Positions 16,418-25,251 of a DNA stretch of 64,000 bases are shown piece after piece. Source of the stretch: Olivibacter sp036959255 (GTDB lineage Bacteria > Bacteroidota > Bacteroidia > Sphingobacteriales > Sphingobacteriaceae); NCBI RefSeq assembly GCF_036959255.1, contig NZ_JAWMTI010000001.1, positions 1,364,001 to 1,428,000 on the forward strand, read 5' to 3'. The position numbers and the translations under genes were made by a program. Below the pieces are notes generated by a model, which was not told where the DNA came from, searched no databases, and worked only from the letters and a program-made list of their open reading frames with translations. The number at the start of each line of letters is the position of its first letter. Position 1 is the stretch's first letter.

Positions 16418-19231
16418 ATGGACAGACTTTCATATCTTAGTAACGCAGACTCAAGTTACGTAGAATCGCTCTACAAAGCGTATAAGGAAGACCCCGATTC
16501 GGTCGATTTTGGATGGCAGAAATTTTTTGAAGGATTTGAATTTGGCGAGCAAGCAGGCGGCCATGGGCGGCCGGTGGAGGGCGGTGACGTTTCTGAGCAT
16601 TCGTTGAAAGAAATAAGGGTATTAAATATGATTCACGGTTACCGAGACCGTGGACACTTGTTTACAAAAACAAACCCTGTTCGTGAACGCAGGCCCTATT
16701 ATCCAGGAAAGGAACTGGAAACATTCGGTTTGTCGGAAGCGGATATGGATACCGTGTTCAATGCAGGGGTTGAGGTGGGTTTGGGCCCGGCTAAATTGCG
16801 CGACATCCGCCAACTCATCGAAGAAACCTATTGTGAATCAATCGGTGCAGAATTCACCTATATCCGACATCCTGAAAAGGTTAAATGGCTGACCGAATCG
16901 ATGGAGAGCACCCGTAACCAGCCTAATTTCCCGCTAGAGAAGAAAAAAAGGATTCTTCAGAAGCTGAACGAGGCGGTTGTATTTGAGAATTTTCTGGGCA
17001 CCAAGTTTTTGGGGCAAAAGCGTTTTTCCCTAGAAGGTGCTGAAACTGTAATTCCGGCCTTGGATTCGATCATCGAAAAAGGTGCTGATCTGGGTATCCA
17101 GGAATTCGTGATCGGTATGGCACACCGTGGACGACTGAATGTATTGGCCAATATCATGGGAAAAACCTATAAGGATATTTTCTCTGAGTTCGAGGGAAAA
17201 ACCTATGCAATGCAAGGCGAAGATCCTGATTTCGGTGGAGATGTAAAATATCACCTGGGGTTCTCAACTGATATAAAAACGAATACCGGTAAAGATGTCC
17301 ATTTGAGTTTATGTCCAAATCCGTCTCACTTAGAGACGGTTGATCCGGTAGTAGAAGGCTTGGTGCGTTCTAAAATCGATATGAAATACGATGGAGACAA
17401 GTTGAAGATTGCGCCTATATTAATTCATGGTGATGCGGCTATCGCGGGGCAGGGTATTGTATATGAAGTGGCGCAAATGTCCAAATTAGATGGCTATTCA
17501 ACGGGAGGAACCATTCACCTGGTTATCAATAACCAGATTGGCTTTACAACCAACTTTAAAGATGCACGTTCATCAACCTATTGTACGGATTTGGCGAAGG
17601 TAACCCTTTCGCCCGTTTTTCATGTAAACGGAGACGATGTGGAGGCGTTGGTATTTGCCATTAATATGGCGGTAGAGTATCGCCAGCGATATCATACGGA
17701 CGTTTATATAGATGTATTATGTTACCGTCGTTATGGGCATAACGAAGCAGATGAACCGAAATTCACGCAACCGAAATTATATAAAGCGATTGCTTCGCAT
17801 CTGAATCCTCGTGAAATCTATAATAAAAAGCTAATGGAGCAGGGAAGTGTAGATGCGAACTTGGCGAAAGAGATGGAAAAAGATTTCAAGGCCTTGTTAC
17901 AGCAACGCTTGGACGAATCGAAGGAAGAAGAAAACCTGAGCGAATCCAATCCTATGTTTTCCGGTGCCTGGAATGGGTTGAAGCCTGCAAAATATGAAGA
18001 CATCTTTAAAACGGCGGATACAGCAGTCGATAAGAAAAAATTTATTGAGATTGCGAAATTGATTACACAGCTTCCAAAGGATAAGAAATTCTTCAGTAAA
18101 ACGGCTCGATTGTTCGAAGCACGTTATAATATGATTGAAGAAGATTCGTACGACTGGGCTATGGGGGAACTGATGGCTTATGGAACGCTCTTGGCGGAGG
18201 GATCACGTGTTCGTATTTCCGGTCAGGATGTGGAACGCGGTACGTTCTCGCACCGACATGCAGTCATTACCTTAGAGGATTCGGAAGAAGAATACATCCC
18301 CCTAAAAGCGATTAATAATGGGGATGTGAAGTTCGATATTTACAACTCTTTACTTTCTGAGTATGGTGTGTTAGGTTTTGAGTATGGTTATGCTTTGGCG
18401 AACCCGCAGTGCCTGACGATCTGGGAAGCACAATTTGGCGATTTCTTTAATGGTGCTCAAATTATTGTTGACCAATATTTAGTGAGTGCCGAAACTAAAT
18501 GGAAGCGCTCGAATGGCTTAGTGATGTTATTGCCTCATGGTTATGAAGGCCAGGGCCCCGAGCATTCTTCCGGACGTATTGAGCGTTTCTTGGAAGCTTG
18601 TGCCGAAAATAACATCCAAGTGGCGAATTGTACCACACCGGCAAACTTCTTCCACTTGCTGAGACGTCAGCTGCACCGTGACTTCAGAAAGCCGCTGATC
18701 GTATTTACACCGAAAAGTTTATTAAGACATCCGAAGGTGGTGAGTAAACTGAAAGACTTTACAAACGGACAGTTTCAGGAGATCATCGATGATAGCTATG
18801 TAAAAACTGCCGATGTAAAGCGGGTGCTTTTCTGTACCGGAAAGGTGTACTTCGATTTATTGCAGAAGCAGCAAGATGACAAGCGAAAGGATGTAGCTAT
18901 CATACGGGTGGAGCAGTTATATCCAACACCTACCGATAAGATACGAGCGATTCGTCAGAAATATAAGAATGCAACCAAATTCTACTGGGTACAGGAAGAA
19001 CCTGAAAACATGGGGGCTTGGCCACATATTTGCCGTAAATACCGAAAAACAAGTGTGGAACTTGATGTTATCTCGCGTAAGGAAAGCGGTAGTACAGCAA
19101 CCGGGTATTCGAAACAACATAATGCACAACAACTGTCGCTGATCAGTCGCGCTTTTGCCGATGATAGCGCAGGTACGGAGGCAAAAAAGCAAGTAAAAAA
19201 GACAACTAAAGAAGCAGCAAAAGTAGACTAA
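16418..19231 (+). CDS. sucA: 2-oxoglutarate dehydrogenase E1 component
   Basis: Thiamine-diphosphate-dependent E1 of the 2-oxoglutarate dehydrogenase complex, converting 2-oxoglutarate to a succinyl group on the E2 lipoyl arm in the TCA cycle. The 937-residue length is normal. Family motifs are the N-terminal DSVDFGWQKFFEGF, HRGRLNVL at 236-243, LCPNPSHLE, GDAAIAGQG and RYGHNEADEP, and in the C-terminal half EAQFGDFFNGAQ and LLPHGYEGQGPEHSSGR. The lysine-rich C-terminal tail is specific to this lineage. It is followed 11 nt later by sucB. The third subunit gene, lpdA, lies about 6 kb downstream, not adjacent. Confidence 0.97.
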   Translation: MDRLSYLSNADSSYVESLYKAYKEDPDSVDFGWQKFFEGFEFGEQAGGHGRPVEGGDVSEHSLKEIRVLNMIHGYRDRGHLFTKTNPVRERRPYYPGKELETFGLSEADMDTVFNAGVEVGLGPAKLRDIRQLIEETYCESIGAEFTYIRHPEKVKWLTESMESTRNQPNFPLEKKKRILQKLNEAVVFENFLGTKFLGQKRFSLEGAETVIPALDSIIEKGADLGIQEFVIGMAHRGRLNVLANIMGKTYKDIFSEFEGKTYAMQGEDPDFGGDVKYHLGFSTDIKTNTGKDVHLSLCPNPSHLETVDPVVEGLVRSKIDMKYDGDKLKIAPILIHGDAAIAGQGIVYEVAQMSKLDGYSTGGTIHLVINNQIGFTTNFKDARSSTYCTDLAKVTLSPVFHVNGDDVEALVFAINMAVEYRQRYHTDVYIDVLCYRRYGHNEADEPKFTQPKLYKAIASHLNPREIYNKKLMEQGSVDANLAKEMEKDFKALLQQRLDESKEEENLSESNPMFSGAWNGLKPAKYEDIFKTADTAVDKKKFIEIAKLITQLPKDKKFFSKTARLFEARYNMIEEDSYDWAMGELMAYGTLLAEGSRVRISGQDVERGTFSHRHAVITLEDSEEEYIPLKAINNGDVKFDIYNSLLSEYGVLGFEYGYALANPQCLTIWEAQFGDFFNGAQIIVDQYLVSAETKWKRSNGLVMLLPHGYEGQGPEHSSGRIERFLEACAENNIQVANCTTPANFFHLLRRQLHRDFRKPLIVFTPKSLLRHPKVVSKLKDFTNGQFQEIIDDSYVKTADVKRVLFCTGKVYFDLLQKQQDDKRKDVAIIRVEQLYPTPTDKIRAIRQKYKNATKFYWVQEEPENMGAWPHICRKYRKTSVELDVISRKESGSTATGYSKQHNAQQLSLISRAFADDSAGTEAKKQVKKTTKEAAKVD

Positions 19232-19242
19232 CATAAAAAATT

Positions 19243-20805
19243 ATGGCAATAGAAATAAAAGTTCCAGCCGTAGGCGAGTCGATAACGGAAGTTACCTTAT
19301 CTCAATGGCTGAAAAAAGATGGGGACTATGTAGAAATGGATGAGAATTTGGCCGAATTGGAGTCCGATAAAGCCACCTTTGAATTACCGGCTGAAAAGGC
19401 CGGGATACTCCATATTATTGCTAAAGAAGGGGATACCTTAGAGATTGGTGCAGTGGTATGTACAATTGAAGAGGCAGATAATAAAGGCGCAAGTACCACA
19501 CAAAATAACAAGACAGCAACGGCTGTACCGGAAGCAAAGCCGACAGCTCAGGATAACGGTGCTGCCGGGGAACCGGTAGAAATTAAAGTGCCAACAGTAG
19601 GGGAATCGATCACCGAGGTTACGTTATCACAGTGGTTGAAGAAAGACGGTGATTTCGTAGCAATGGATGAAGATTTGGCGGAACTGGAGTCGGACAAGGC
19701 TACTTTTGAGCTTCCTGCGGAGGTTGCAGGAACCTTGCAGATTATCGCCCAAGAGGGAGATACCTTGGCTATCGGTGCGGTGGTTTGTAAAATTATTCCG
19801 TCAGGCAAGGTTGCTGCAACAGCTGCCGCAAGCAGTGTGGCTACGCCTTCTGCTGCTGCAAGTGATGAGGAAGCAGAAAAGGAGCAAAATTATGCTGCGG
19901 GAACACCCTCGCCGGCTGCGGCTAAGATTTTAAAGGAAAAGGGAATTGATCCAAGCACGATTAAGGGAACCGGTAAAGACGGGCGTATTACAAAAGAAGA
20001 TGCATTAAAGGCGGAAAAGAAGGCGGTCGAGTCAAAACCGATAGCTGCTGCGCCTGCGCAGAAAGCAGAAGCACCGGCTACAACCCCTAAAGCGGTTGCG
20101 GGTTCACGAGATGAGCGCAGAGAGAAAATGTCTTCATTACGTAAGACGATCGCAAAACGATTGGTTTCGGTCAAAAACGAAACGGCGATGTTAACGACCT
20201 TTAATGAGGTGGACATGAAGCCAATCATGGATTTACGTGCAAAGTACAAAGATAAATTTAAAGATAAATATGGGGTAGGTTTAGGCTTTATGTCTTTCTT
20301 CACCAAGGCGGTTACCACAGCATTAGCGGAATGGCCTGCTGTGAATGCGCGCATTGATGATAACGAAATTGTCTATAGCAATTTCGCAGACATCTCGATC
20401 GCGGTTTCAGCTCCGAAAGGTTTAGTGGTGCCGGTGATCCGCAATGCAGAGTCAATGACGCTAGAGGAGATTGAAAAAGCAGTTCGCGACTTGGCGTTGA
20501 AAGCAAGAGATAATAAGTTGACAATTGATGAAATGACCGGTGGTACCTTTACGATTACGAACGGAGGGGTATTCGGTTCCATGATGTCAACGCCAATTAT
20601 CAACGCGCCTCAATCGGCTATTTTGGGTATGCATAATATTGTAGAGCGTCCGGTGGCGATTAATGGGGAGGTTGTGATTCGTCCTATGATGTATGTAGCT
20701 CTGTCCTATGATCACCGTATCGTTGATGGACGGGAATCTGTCAGCTTCCTTGTTCGAGTGAAGGAGTTATTGGAGGATCCTGCTCGATTGTTATTAGGTA
20801 TTTAA
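19243..20805 (+). CDS. sucB: Dihydrolipoyllysine-residue succinyltransferase (E2) with two lipoyl domains
   Basis: Core subunit of the 2-oxoglutarate dehydrogenase complex, transferring succinyl from lipoyl-lysine to CoA. The 520-residue protein has two tandem lipoyl domains (about 1-77 and 112-186; ESDKATFE lysines 43 and 152), a Pro/Ala-rich linker, an E3-binding domain around 221-256 (PSPAAAKILKEKG...GKDGRITKEDAL) and the catalytic domain around 292-520 ending with SYDHRIVDG (His491) and the DPARLLLGI terminus. Many bacterial 2-oxoglutarate E2 proteins carry only one lipoyl domain, so this is an enlarged form. A strong terminator follows at 20822-20857. Confidence 0.96.
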   Translation: MAIEIKVPAVGESITEVTLSQWLKKDGDYVEMDENLAELESDKATFELPAEKAGILHIIAKEGDTLEIGAVVCTIEEADNKGASTTQNNKTATAVPEAKPTAQDNGAAGEPVEIKVPTVGESITEVTLSQWLKKDGDFVAMDEDLAELESDKATFELPAEVAGTLQIIAQEGDTLAIGAVVCKIIPSGKVAATAAASSVATPSAAASDEEAEKEQNYAAGTPSPAAAKILKEKGIDPSTIKGTGKDGRITKEDALKAEKKAVESKPIAAAPAQKAEAPATTPKAVAGSRDERREKMSSLRKTIAKRLVSVKNETAMLTTFNEVDMKPIMDLRAKYKDKFKDKYGVGLGFMSFFTKAVTTALAEWPAVNARIDDNEIVYSNFADISIAVSAPKGLVVPVIRNAESMTLEEIEKAVRDLALKARDNKLTIDEMTGGTFTITNGGVFGSMMSTPIINAPQSAILGMHNIVERPVAINGEVVIRPMMYVALSYDHRIVDGRESVSFLVRVKELLEDPARLLLGI

Positions 20806-20821
20806 ATAGAAGCTTATCTTC

Positions 20822-20857
20822 AAAAAAGCGGTTGGAATGTATTCAACCGCTTTTTTT
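20822..20857 (+). terminator. Terminator after sucA-sucB
   Basis: AAAAAAGCGGTTG and CAACCGCTTTTTTT form a stem of 13 bp around a short AT-rich loop, followed by a T run. It lies 17 nt after the sucB stop. Confidence 0.85.
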
Positions 20858-20975
20858 CTAAGGTACCTATTCCGCAACATGCCGGGATTTACGAAGGATT
20901 TCAGGATAGCATATGATCTTACCAAGATCAATATAAATGTCATAATCTATTGGGTTAAGACATCGTTTAGAACTT

Positions 20976-21971
20976 ATGAGAAAATTACTACTAATTACCG
21001 TATGCTGTCTCTCGTTTTTTGTTTCGAAGGGACAACAAGAATTTGAATGGCAAATAAAAGCGTTCGGCTTTGCCGATAACCGTGAATATTTAAATGCGAA
21101 GCTCCATTCGCAATCTATTTTGGGTATGCGCTTTGCTCCCGAAGTGGGGCTGCGTCTTGACAGCACACACCGCATACGTTTTGGCGTCAATTTTTTACAG
21201 GAATTCGGGGCGGAACCCTTTCGTGAAAAAGTGAACCCCATCGTCTATTATAATTATGAAAATCAAGGACTTTCCTTTTATATCGGGGCTTTCCCTCGTT
21301 TGGAATTGCTTGGTGATTATCCGCGGGCAGTGTTGAATGATACCCTCCAATATTACCGACCTAATGTAGAAGGTCTCTTTTTTCGCTATAAAAAAGAAGG
21401 GTTCCACCAACAGATATGGGTTGATTGGACCAGTCGACAAACCTCCGAAAAACGGGAACAATTTATGGTTGGCTTGTCAGGTAAAGTAACAACAGGTATA
21501 TTTTTCTTCTCGCATTACCTCACTATGCTTCATACGGCGAATACGTCTACCGGTGAATTTCCCGTACGGGATAATATGGTGGCGCTTTTACAGGTAGGAG
21601 CTGATTTGAGTGATCGGTGGGTGTTGGACTCGCTGACCATTGCGGCAGGTGGACTTGGATCGTTGGATCGTATAAGGGGAGAGTATGATACGCGAACTCC
21701 AAAAGGGTTTATTGCAGATGTGCATGCCGGATATAAATCGTGGTTTATTCATAATACCTTTTATAAAGGGCAAGCACACGATATTCTTTTTGGCGACCGA
21801 TTTTATACAAAAGACAGTTACGATCGTTTGGATCTCGGCTGGCGACCTTTTAGAAAAGGGAATATAGAAGGTTTCTTTATGTTGAGTCTGCATTTTACCC
21901 CGGGCGAGATAAGCAATCAACAGATGATCCAACTCCGCTATAACTTTGGAAAAGCTTTGAAGTTTAACTAG
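20976..21971 (+). CDS. Conserved hypothetical secreted or outer-membrane protein
   Basis: I do not recognise the family. The 331-residue protein begins with a signal peptide (MRKLLLITVCCLSFFVSKGQ, cleavage near residue 20). It is rich in aromatic residues and alternating short strands (for example HRIRFGVNFLQEF, LSFYIGAFPRLEL, IEGFFMLSLHF) and ends with a strand LRYNFGKALKFN whose residue pattern resembles a beta-barrel closing strand. An outer-membrane beta-barrel is the most likely type, but that is inference. The stop codon lies in the first copy of a 24-bp tandem duplication. No functional neighbour is obvious. Confidence 0.7.
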   Translation: MRKLLLITVCCLSFFVSKGQQEFEWQIKAFGFADNREYLNAKLHSQSILGMRFAPEVGLRLDSTHRIRFGVNFLQEFGAEPFREKVNPIVYYNYENQGLSFYIGAFPRLELLGDYPRAVLNDTLQYYRPNVEGLFFRYKKEGFHQQIWVDWTSRQTSEKREQFMVGLSGKVTTGIFFFSHYLTMLHTANTSTGEFPVRDNMVALLQVGADLSDRWVLDSLTIAAGGLGSLDRIRGEYDTRTPKGFIADVHAGYKSWFIHNTFYKGQAHDILFGDRFYTKDSYDRLDLGWRPFRKGNIEGFFMLSLHFTPGEISNQQMIQLRYNFGKALKFN

Positions 21972-22010
21972 TTAAGTAGGAAATAGTTTAACTAGTTGGG
22001 TAGGGAAACG
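21963..22010 (+). repeat. 24-bp imperfect tandem duplication across the stop codon of the upstream gene
   Basis: TTTAACTAGTTAAGTAGG (21963-21980, start of the first unit) and TTTAACTAGTTGGGTAGG (21987-22004, start of the second) head two adjacent 24-nt units that differ at about six positions. The first unit includes the last residues and stop codon of the gene at 20976. Confidence 0.75.
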
Positions 22011-22031
22011 GTTGATCGTAGACCTCATCCC

Positions 22032-22754
22032 TTACAGCCTTCTTACTTTGCCTGATCCGGAAGTGCTGGCATTTACGCTTTTTACACTCCCCCCATAGTG
22101 GACAGAGCCGGAACCGCTGATTTTGGCGTTTAATTCCTGGTTTGTAAAAACGTAGGCATCGCCTGATCCACTGATGTTAACATTTGTACTGTTAGCTGTT
22201 AATTTTGCACCATTAAATTTTCCAGAACCGCTGATCCGAATATCATTGCTGTCGGTTGAACCTTCTATATCAATTTGTCCGGAACCACTTATATTAGCGG
22301 AAAAATCGTCTACTTTTGCCGTACAGGAAATATTCCCCGAACCGCTTACCTTCATGTCGAGTGAGGGCGAGTTAATGGGATTAGCAATTTCGATTTTACC
22401 TGATCCACTCTGTGATAAACCAACCAGCCGCTTGGCGGTGATATAGACGGATACATGACCTTTATTCATGGAAAACCAATTGAGGTTTTTCTTCATGCGA
22501 ATTTTAAGTGTCCCCTGTTCAACGACCGTCTCCACGTTTTGCAAAATTTCCGGATCGCCTTCTAATTTGAGCGATTCGGTATTTCCCATTTTCACGAACA
22601 CATGAAAACTACCGTTATTTTGGATGCTGTTAAAATCGCGAACGTCCCGACTTTCCTCATCGAGCTTATTTAATAGCGTTGCATGTGCAATACCCATGCA
22701 CATGAAAGGCAGTAATACTGCCAACCATCCCAGTGATCCGAATAACCTCTTCAT
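22032..22754 (-). CDS. GIN-domain (DUF2807) secreted protein
   Basis: A secreted protein of the DUF2807 (head GIN domain, putative auto-transporter adhesin) family, 240 residues. A signal peptide is present (LAVLLPFMCMGIAHA, cleavage about residue 26). The rest is a repetitive parallel-beta structure with repeated SGSGK/SGSGN-type turns about every 18-20 residues (LSQSGSGKIEIAN, KVSGSGNIS, NISGSGQIDI, RISGSGKFN and others), the hallmark of this family. The repeated turns make the DNA visibly repetitive too. Function is unknown in the family. Confidence 0.9.
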   Translation of the reverse strand: MKRLFGSLGWLAVLLPFMCMGIAHATLLNKLDEESRDVRDFNSIQNNGSFHVFVKMGNTESLKLEGDPEILQNVETVVEQGTLKIRMKKNLNWFSMNKGHVSVYITAKRLVGLSQSGSGKIEIANPINSPSLDMKVSGSGNISCTAKVDDFSANISGSGQIDIEGSTDSNDIRISGSGKFNGAKLTANSTNVNISGSGDAYVFTNQELNAKISGSGSVHYGGSVKSVNASTSGSGKVRRL

Positions 22755-22991
22755 TTAGATAATTGTTTTATAGCTGTTGTTTTATTATTCTATAAGGGTT
22801 TGACCTCGTTGCAACGAGATTTTATAATAAGACGCATAAAGTCGGAAAACGTTGCATTTTTTTTATCTTTATTCGTTGAAAAACAAATTTCGAATCTTTT
22901 ATGTATACGAAATGAAGTGTTTTACGTGATGTGTGTTTTTACCTCTGCGGTAGACAGGCAAGCGTGATTGCCTCCGAAAAAACAACTTATT

Positions 22992-23060
22992 CTAATGAAA
23001 CCTGCATAAATTACCCTATACAGAAGACAATGAATAATTTATGCAAGCTTTATTGCCATT
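22992..23060 (+). repeat. REP-like palindromic element, copy A (69 nt)
   Basis: This 69-nt stretch matches the reverse complement of 34750-34818 at 65 of 69 positions. Within it AATGAAACCTGCATAAATT and AATTTATGCAAGCTTTATT form an imperfect 19-bp inverted repeat around a short loop. It lies 21 nt upstream of the GNAT-like gene. No ORF is present. Confidence 0.85.
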
Positions 23061-23081
23061 TAAAAAAAATAAATTATTTGA

Positions 23082-24251
23082 ATGAAAATTAAAAAGGTAG
23101 ATACTGCTGCACTCGCTAAAATTTTTCTAGAAATGCCCTTATCTGTATATGCTGCTGATAAAAACTATATACGACCGTTAAATAGCGATGTAGAAAATGT
23201 ATTTAATCCGCAGAAGAATAGCTTGTTTACCATTGGTGATTGTTCTAGATGGCTTTTGTTTGACACAAAAGGAAAGGCCATTGGACGAATTGCTGCTTTT
23301 TTTGATACCCTGAGCGCCGGGAGTTATGCGCAACCCACCGGGGGCTGTGGTTTTTTTGAGTGTATTAATGATCAAGAGGCCGCTTTCATGTTGTTTGACA
23401 CAGCAAAGGAATGGTTGAGGCAGCAGGGAATGGAGGCGATGGATGGACCGATCAATTTTGGAAGCAGGGAACGCTGGTGGGGTTTATTGGTGGATGGTTT
23501 TGTGGAACCCTGCTATTGCAGTAACTATAATCCACCCTACTACCAACGACTTTTCGAGGCTTACGGTTTTCAAACCTATTTTAAACAGTATACCTACAGG
23601 CGACTCATGGAGGGTAAAATAGAAGATCGATATGCTGCGAAGGCAAAACGTATTCTGGGGATGAAAGGCTATCATTTTGCGCATGTGAAGCGACATGAAT
23701 TAGGTTGCGCTGCCCGACAGTTTCGGTTGATCTATAATAAAGCTTGGGTGAACCACAACGGTGTAGGAGAGATGACCGAAGAACAAGCCGGCAAGTTAAT
23801 GAAGAATTTAAGGCCGATTGTTGATCCACTTGGGTTATGGTTTGCTTATTATGAGGGAGAGCCTATTGGTTTTTTTATCAGTATTCCTGATGTGAACCAA
23901 CTTTTTGTGAAATATGTAAATGGGAAAATCGGATTGCGAGGTTTATTCGCCCTTTTATGGAATAAATGGTTTAAGCGCTGTAAAACCTTATTTGGTATTG
24001 TTTTTGGTATTGTACCGGAACATCAACGTAGAGGGGTTGAGGTGGGATTAGTGATGGAGTCGGCACGGGTATTCATCGACCGGAAATCTAAAACCGGCTA
24101 CGAAGAATTACAAATGAACTGGATCGGCGATTTTAATCCGAAGATGATGAATTTAGCGCAACAAATAGGCGCTGGCATTTATAAAACGCATCATACGTAC
24201 CGTTATTTATTTGACCGAACGAAACCCTTTGAGCGGCACCCTATTCTTTAG
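23082..24251 (+). CDS. GNAT-like/FemAB-like acyltransferase-family protein
   Basis: A 389-residue protein with a C-terminal region that looks GNAT-like (VEVGLVMESARVFIDRKSKTGYEELQMNWIGDFNPKMMNLAQQIGA, where members of this protein group conserve an EELQMNWIGDxNPKM-type stretch). An earlier segment around residues 125-165 (DGPINFGSRERWWGLLVDGFVEPC) is also strongly conserved-looking. The family is common in Bacteroidota and in other phyla, often annotated as hypothetical or GNAT N-acetyltransferase. The substrate is unknown. A REP-like element sits just before the start, and a weak-promoter-like AT-rich region covers the 300 nt upstream. Confidence 0.7.
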   Translation: MKIKKVDTAALAKIFLEMPLSVYAADKNYIRPLNSDVENVFNPQKNSLFTIGDCSRWLLFDTKGKAIGRIAAFFDTLSAGSYAQPTGGCGFFECINDQEAAFMLFDTAKEWLRQQGMEAMDGPINFGSRERWWGLLVDGFVEPCYCSNYNPPYYQRLFEAYGFQTYFKQYTYRRLMEGKIEDRYAAKAKRILGMKGYHFAHVKRHELGCAARQFRLIYNKAWVNHNGVGEMTEEQAGKLMKNLRPIVDPLGLWFAYYEGEPIGFFISIPDVNQLFVKYVNGKIGLRGLFALLWNKWFKRCKTLFGIVFGIVPEHQRRGVEVGLVMESARVFIDRKSKTGYEELQMNWIGDFNPKMMNLAQQIGAGIYKTHHTYRYLFDRTKPFERHPIL

Positions 24252-24404
24252 TTTTTGGTTATCGGTTGCTAGTTGTTAGTTATTGGATTGTTTAAGGGTA
24301 ACGGATAACCAATAACGAGTACAATTTCAAGTGAAGCAAAAGGATTTTGATAAATTATTAATAAGTTTGTAATTAGCTAATAAGAAAAACAAAAAAGAAA
24401 AGAA
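24252..24404. other. Low-complexity G/T-rich intergenic spacer
   Basis: The spacer after the GNAT-like gene reads like strings of GGTTATCGGTTGCTAGTTG and AACCAATAACGAG, with short near-repeats on both strands. Similar tracts occur at 2207-2250, 3879-3930, 4605-4640 and 40895-40945. A -7 element TAAGTTTG at 24362-24369 precedes the azurin gene. No gene is visible. Confidence 0.5.
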
Positions 24405-24950
24405 ATGAAGAAAGTATTTATCGTGCCGGCTCTAGCGGCGGCATTGTTTTTAGCAGCTTGTGGAGGAGGTGAAAATAAAGAGGCTACCCACGAACACGAA
24501 GAGACAGCTGCTCCAAGTACATCGGCAGAAACTCCTGCTGCTACTACCGTTCCCGGTATAGAAAATGTGCAGGTAACGAGTCATATCGAGCTTCAGGCTT
24601 CTGACGATATGCGATTCGATAAGGATTTATTCAAAGTAAAGGCAGGCGAGAAGGTAAAACTTACCTTGAAAAATGTCGGACAACAGCCGATCGAATCCAT
24701 GGGACATAACGCCGTTGTACTAGATCAAGGAACAGATGTTGCGGCATTCGGTGGCGAGGCCTTCAAAGCAAAGGATGATGAGTATATCCCCTCTACATTT
24801 GCTTCTTCCATCATTGCGCACACGAAACTGTTGGGCCCCGGCCAATCGGATGAAATCGAGTTTACTTTGCCGAAAGCAGGTGTATACGAGTTTATCTGTA
24901 GCTTCCCGGGACACTGGGGAACTATGCAAGGAAAAATCGTAGCCGAATAA
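24405..24950 (+). CDS. Azurin-type blue copper lipoprotein
   Basis: A periplasmic type 1 copper electron-transfer protein anchored as a lipoprotein. The 181-residue precursor has a lipobox with Cys19 (LAAC), a Glu/Thr/Ala-rich linker of about 35 residues and a C-terminal azurin domain. The copper ligands are visible: His101 (MGHNAV), Cys165 (FICSFPGH), His170 and Met174 (GTMQGK). Azurin in this phylum usually passes electrons to respiratory or peroxide-reducing partners; no partner gene lies next to it. A strong terminator follows at 24971-25005. Confidence 0.95.
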   Translation: MKKVFIVPALAAALFLAACGGGENKEATHEHEETAAPSTSAETPAATTVPGIENVQVTSHIELQASDDMRFDKDLFKVKAGEKVKLTLKNVGQQPIESMGHNAVVLDQGTDVAAFGGEAFKAKDDEYIPSTFASSIIAHTKLLGPGQSDEIEFTLPKAGVYEFICSFPGHWGTMQGKIVAE

Positions 24951-24970
24951 AAAAGCTCCATAAATAAGTT

Positions 24971-25005
24971 AAAATCCCTGCAAGTATCATACATGCAGGG
25001 ATTTT
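24971..25005 (+). terminator. Terminator after the azurin gene
   Basis: AAAATCCCTGCA (24971-24982) and TGCAGGGATTTT (24994-25005) form a perfect 12-bp stem with an 11-nt loop, followed by a T-rich tail. It is symmetric enough to act in both directions. Confidence 0.85.
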
Positions 25006-25152
25006 CCTTTATAAAGCCGGCCGATTTATACAAATGAAAGCGAAATGGTTTAGCCTTATTTTTCCCCGCATGGCCGTATCCTTAAAAAGTCAACTTTAGC
25101 TAAGTTTATTATTCAATTCACGGTTTTATAAGGAATTAACTTGAAGAATTTA

Positions 25153-25160
25153 TACCTTTG
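25153..25160 (+). promoter_or_regulatory. -7 promoter element TACCTTTG upstream of lpdA
   Basis: TACCTTTG fits TAnnTTTG. It is 92 nt upstream of the ATG, so the lpdA leader would be about 85 nt. No clear -33 TTTG is at the right spacing. Confidence 0.4.
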
Positions 25161-25251
25161 AGTGTCGATTTCGTCCACAAGCCTGAAGAGGGAGCCGATG
25201 TGGAAAATCGGAGATTATTTCTGTAAATTGATAAGAAAATAAATTATATCC

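Noticed and set aside
22032..22754. CRISPR-like or minisatellite reading of the repeated SGSG-coding DNA
   Set aside because: The repetition comes from the beta-helix turns of the GIN-domain protein and lacks constant spacers.
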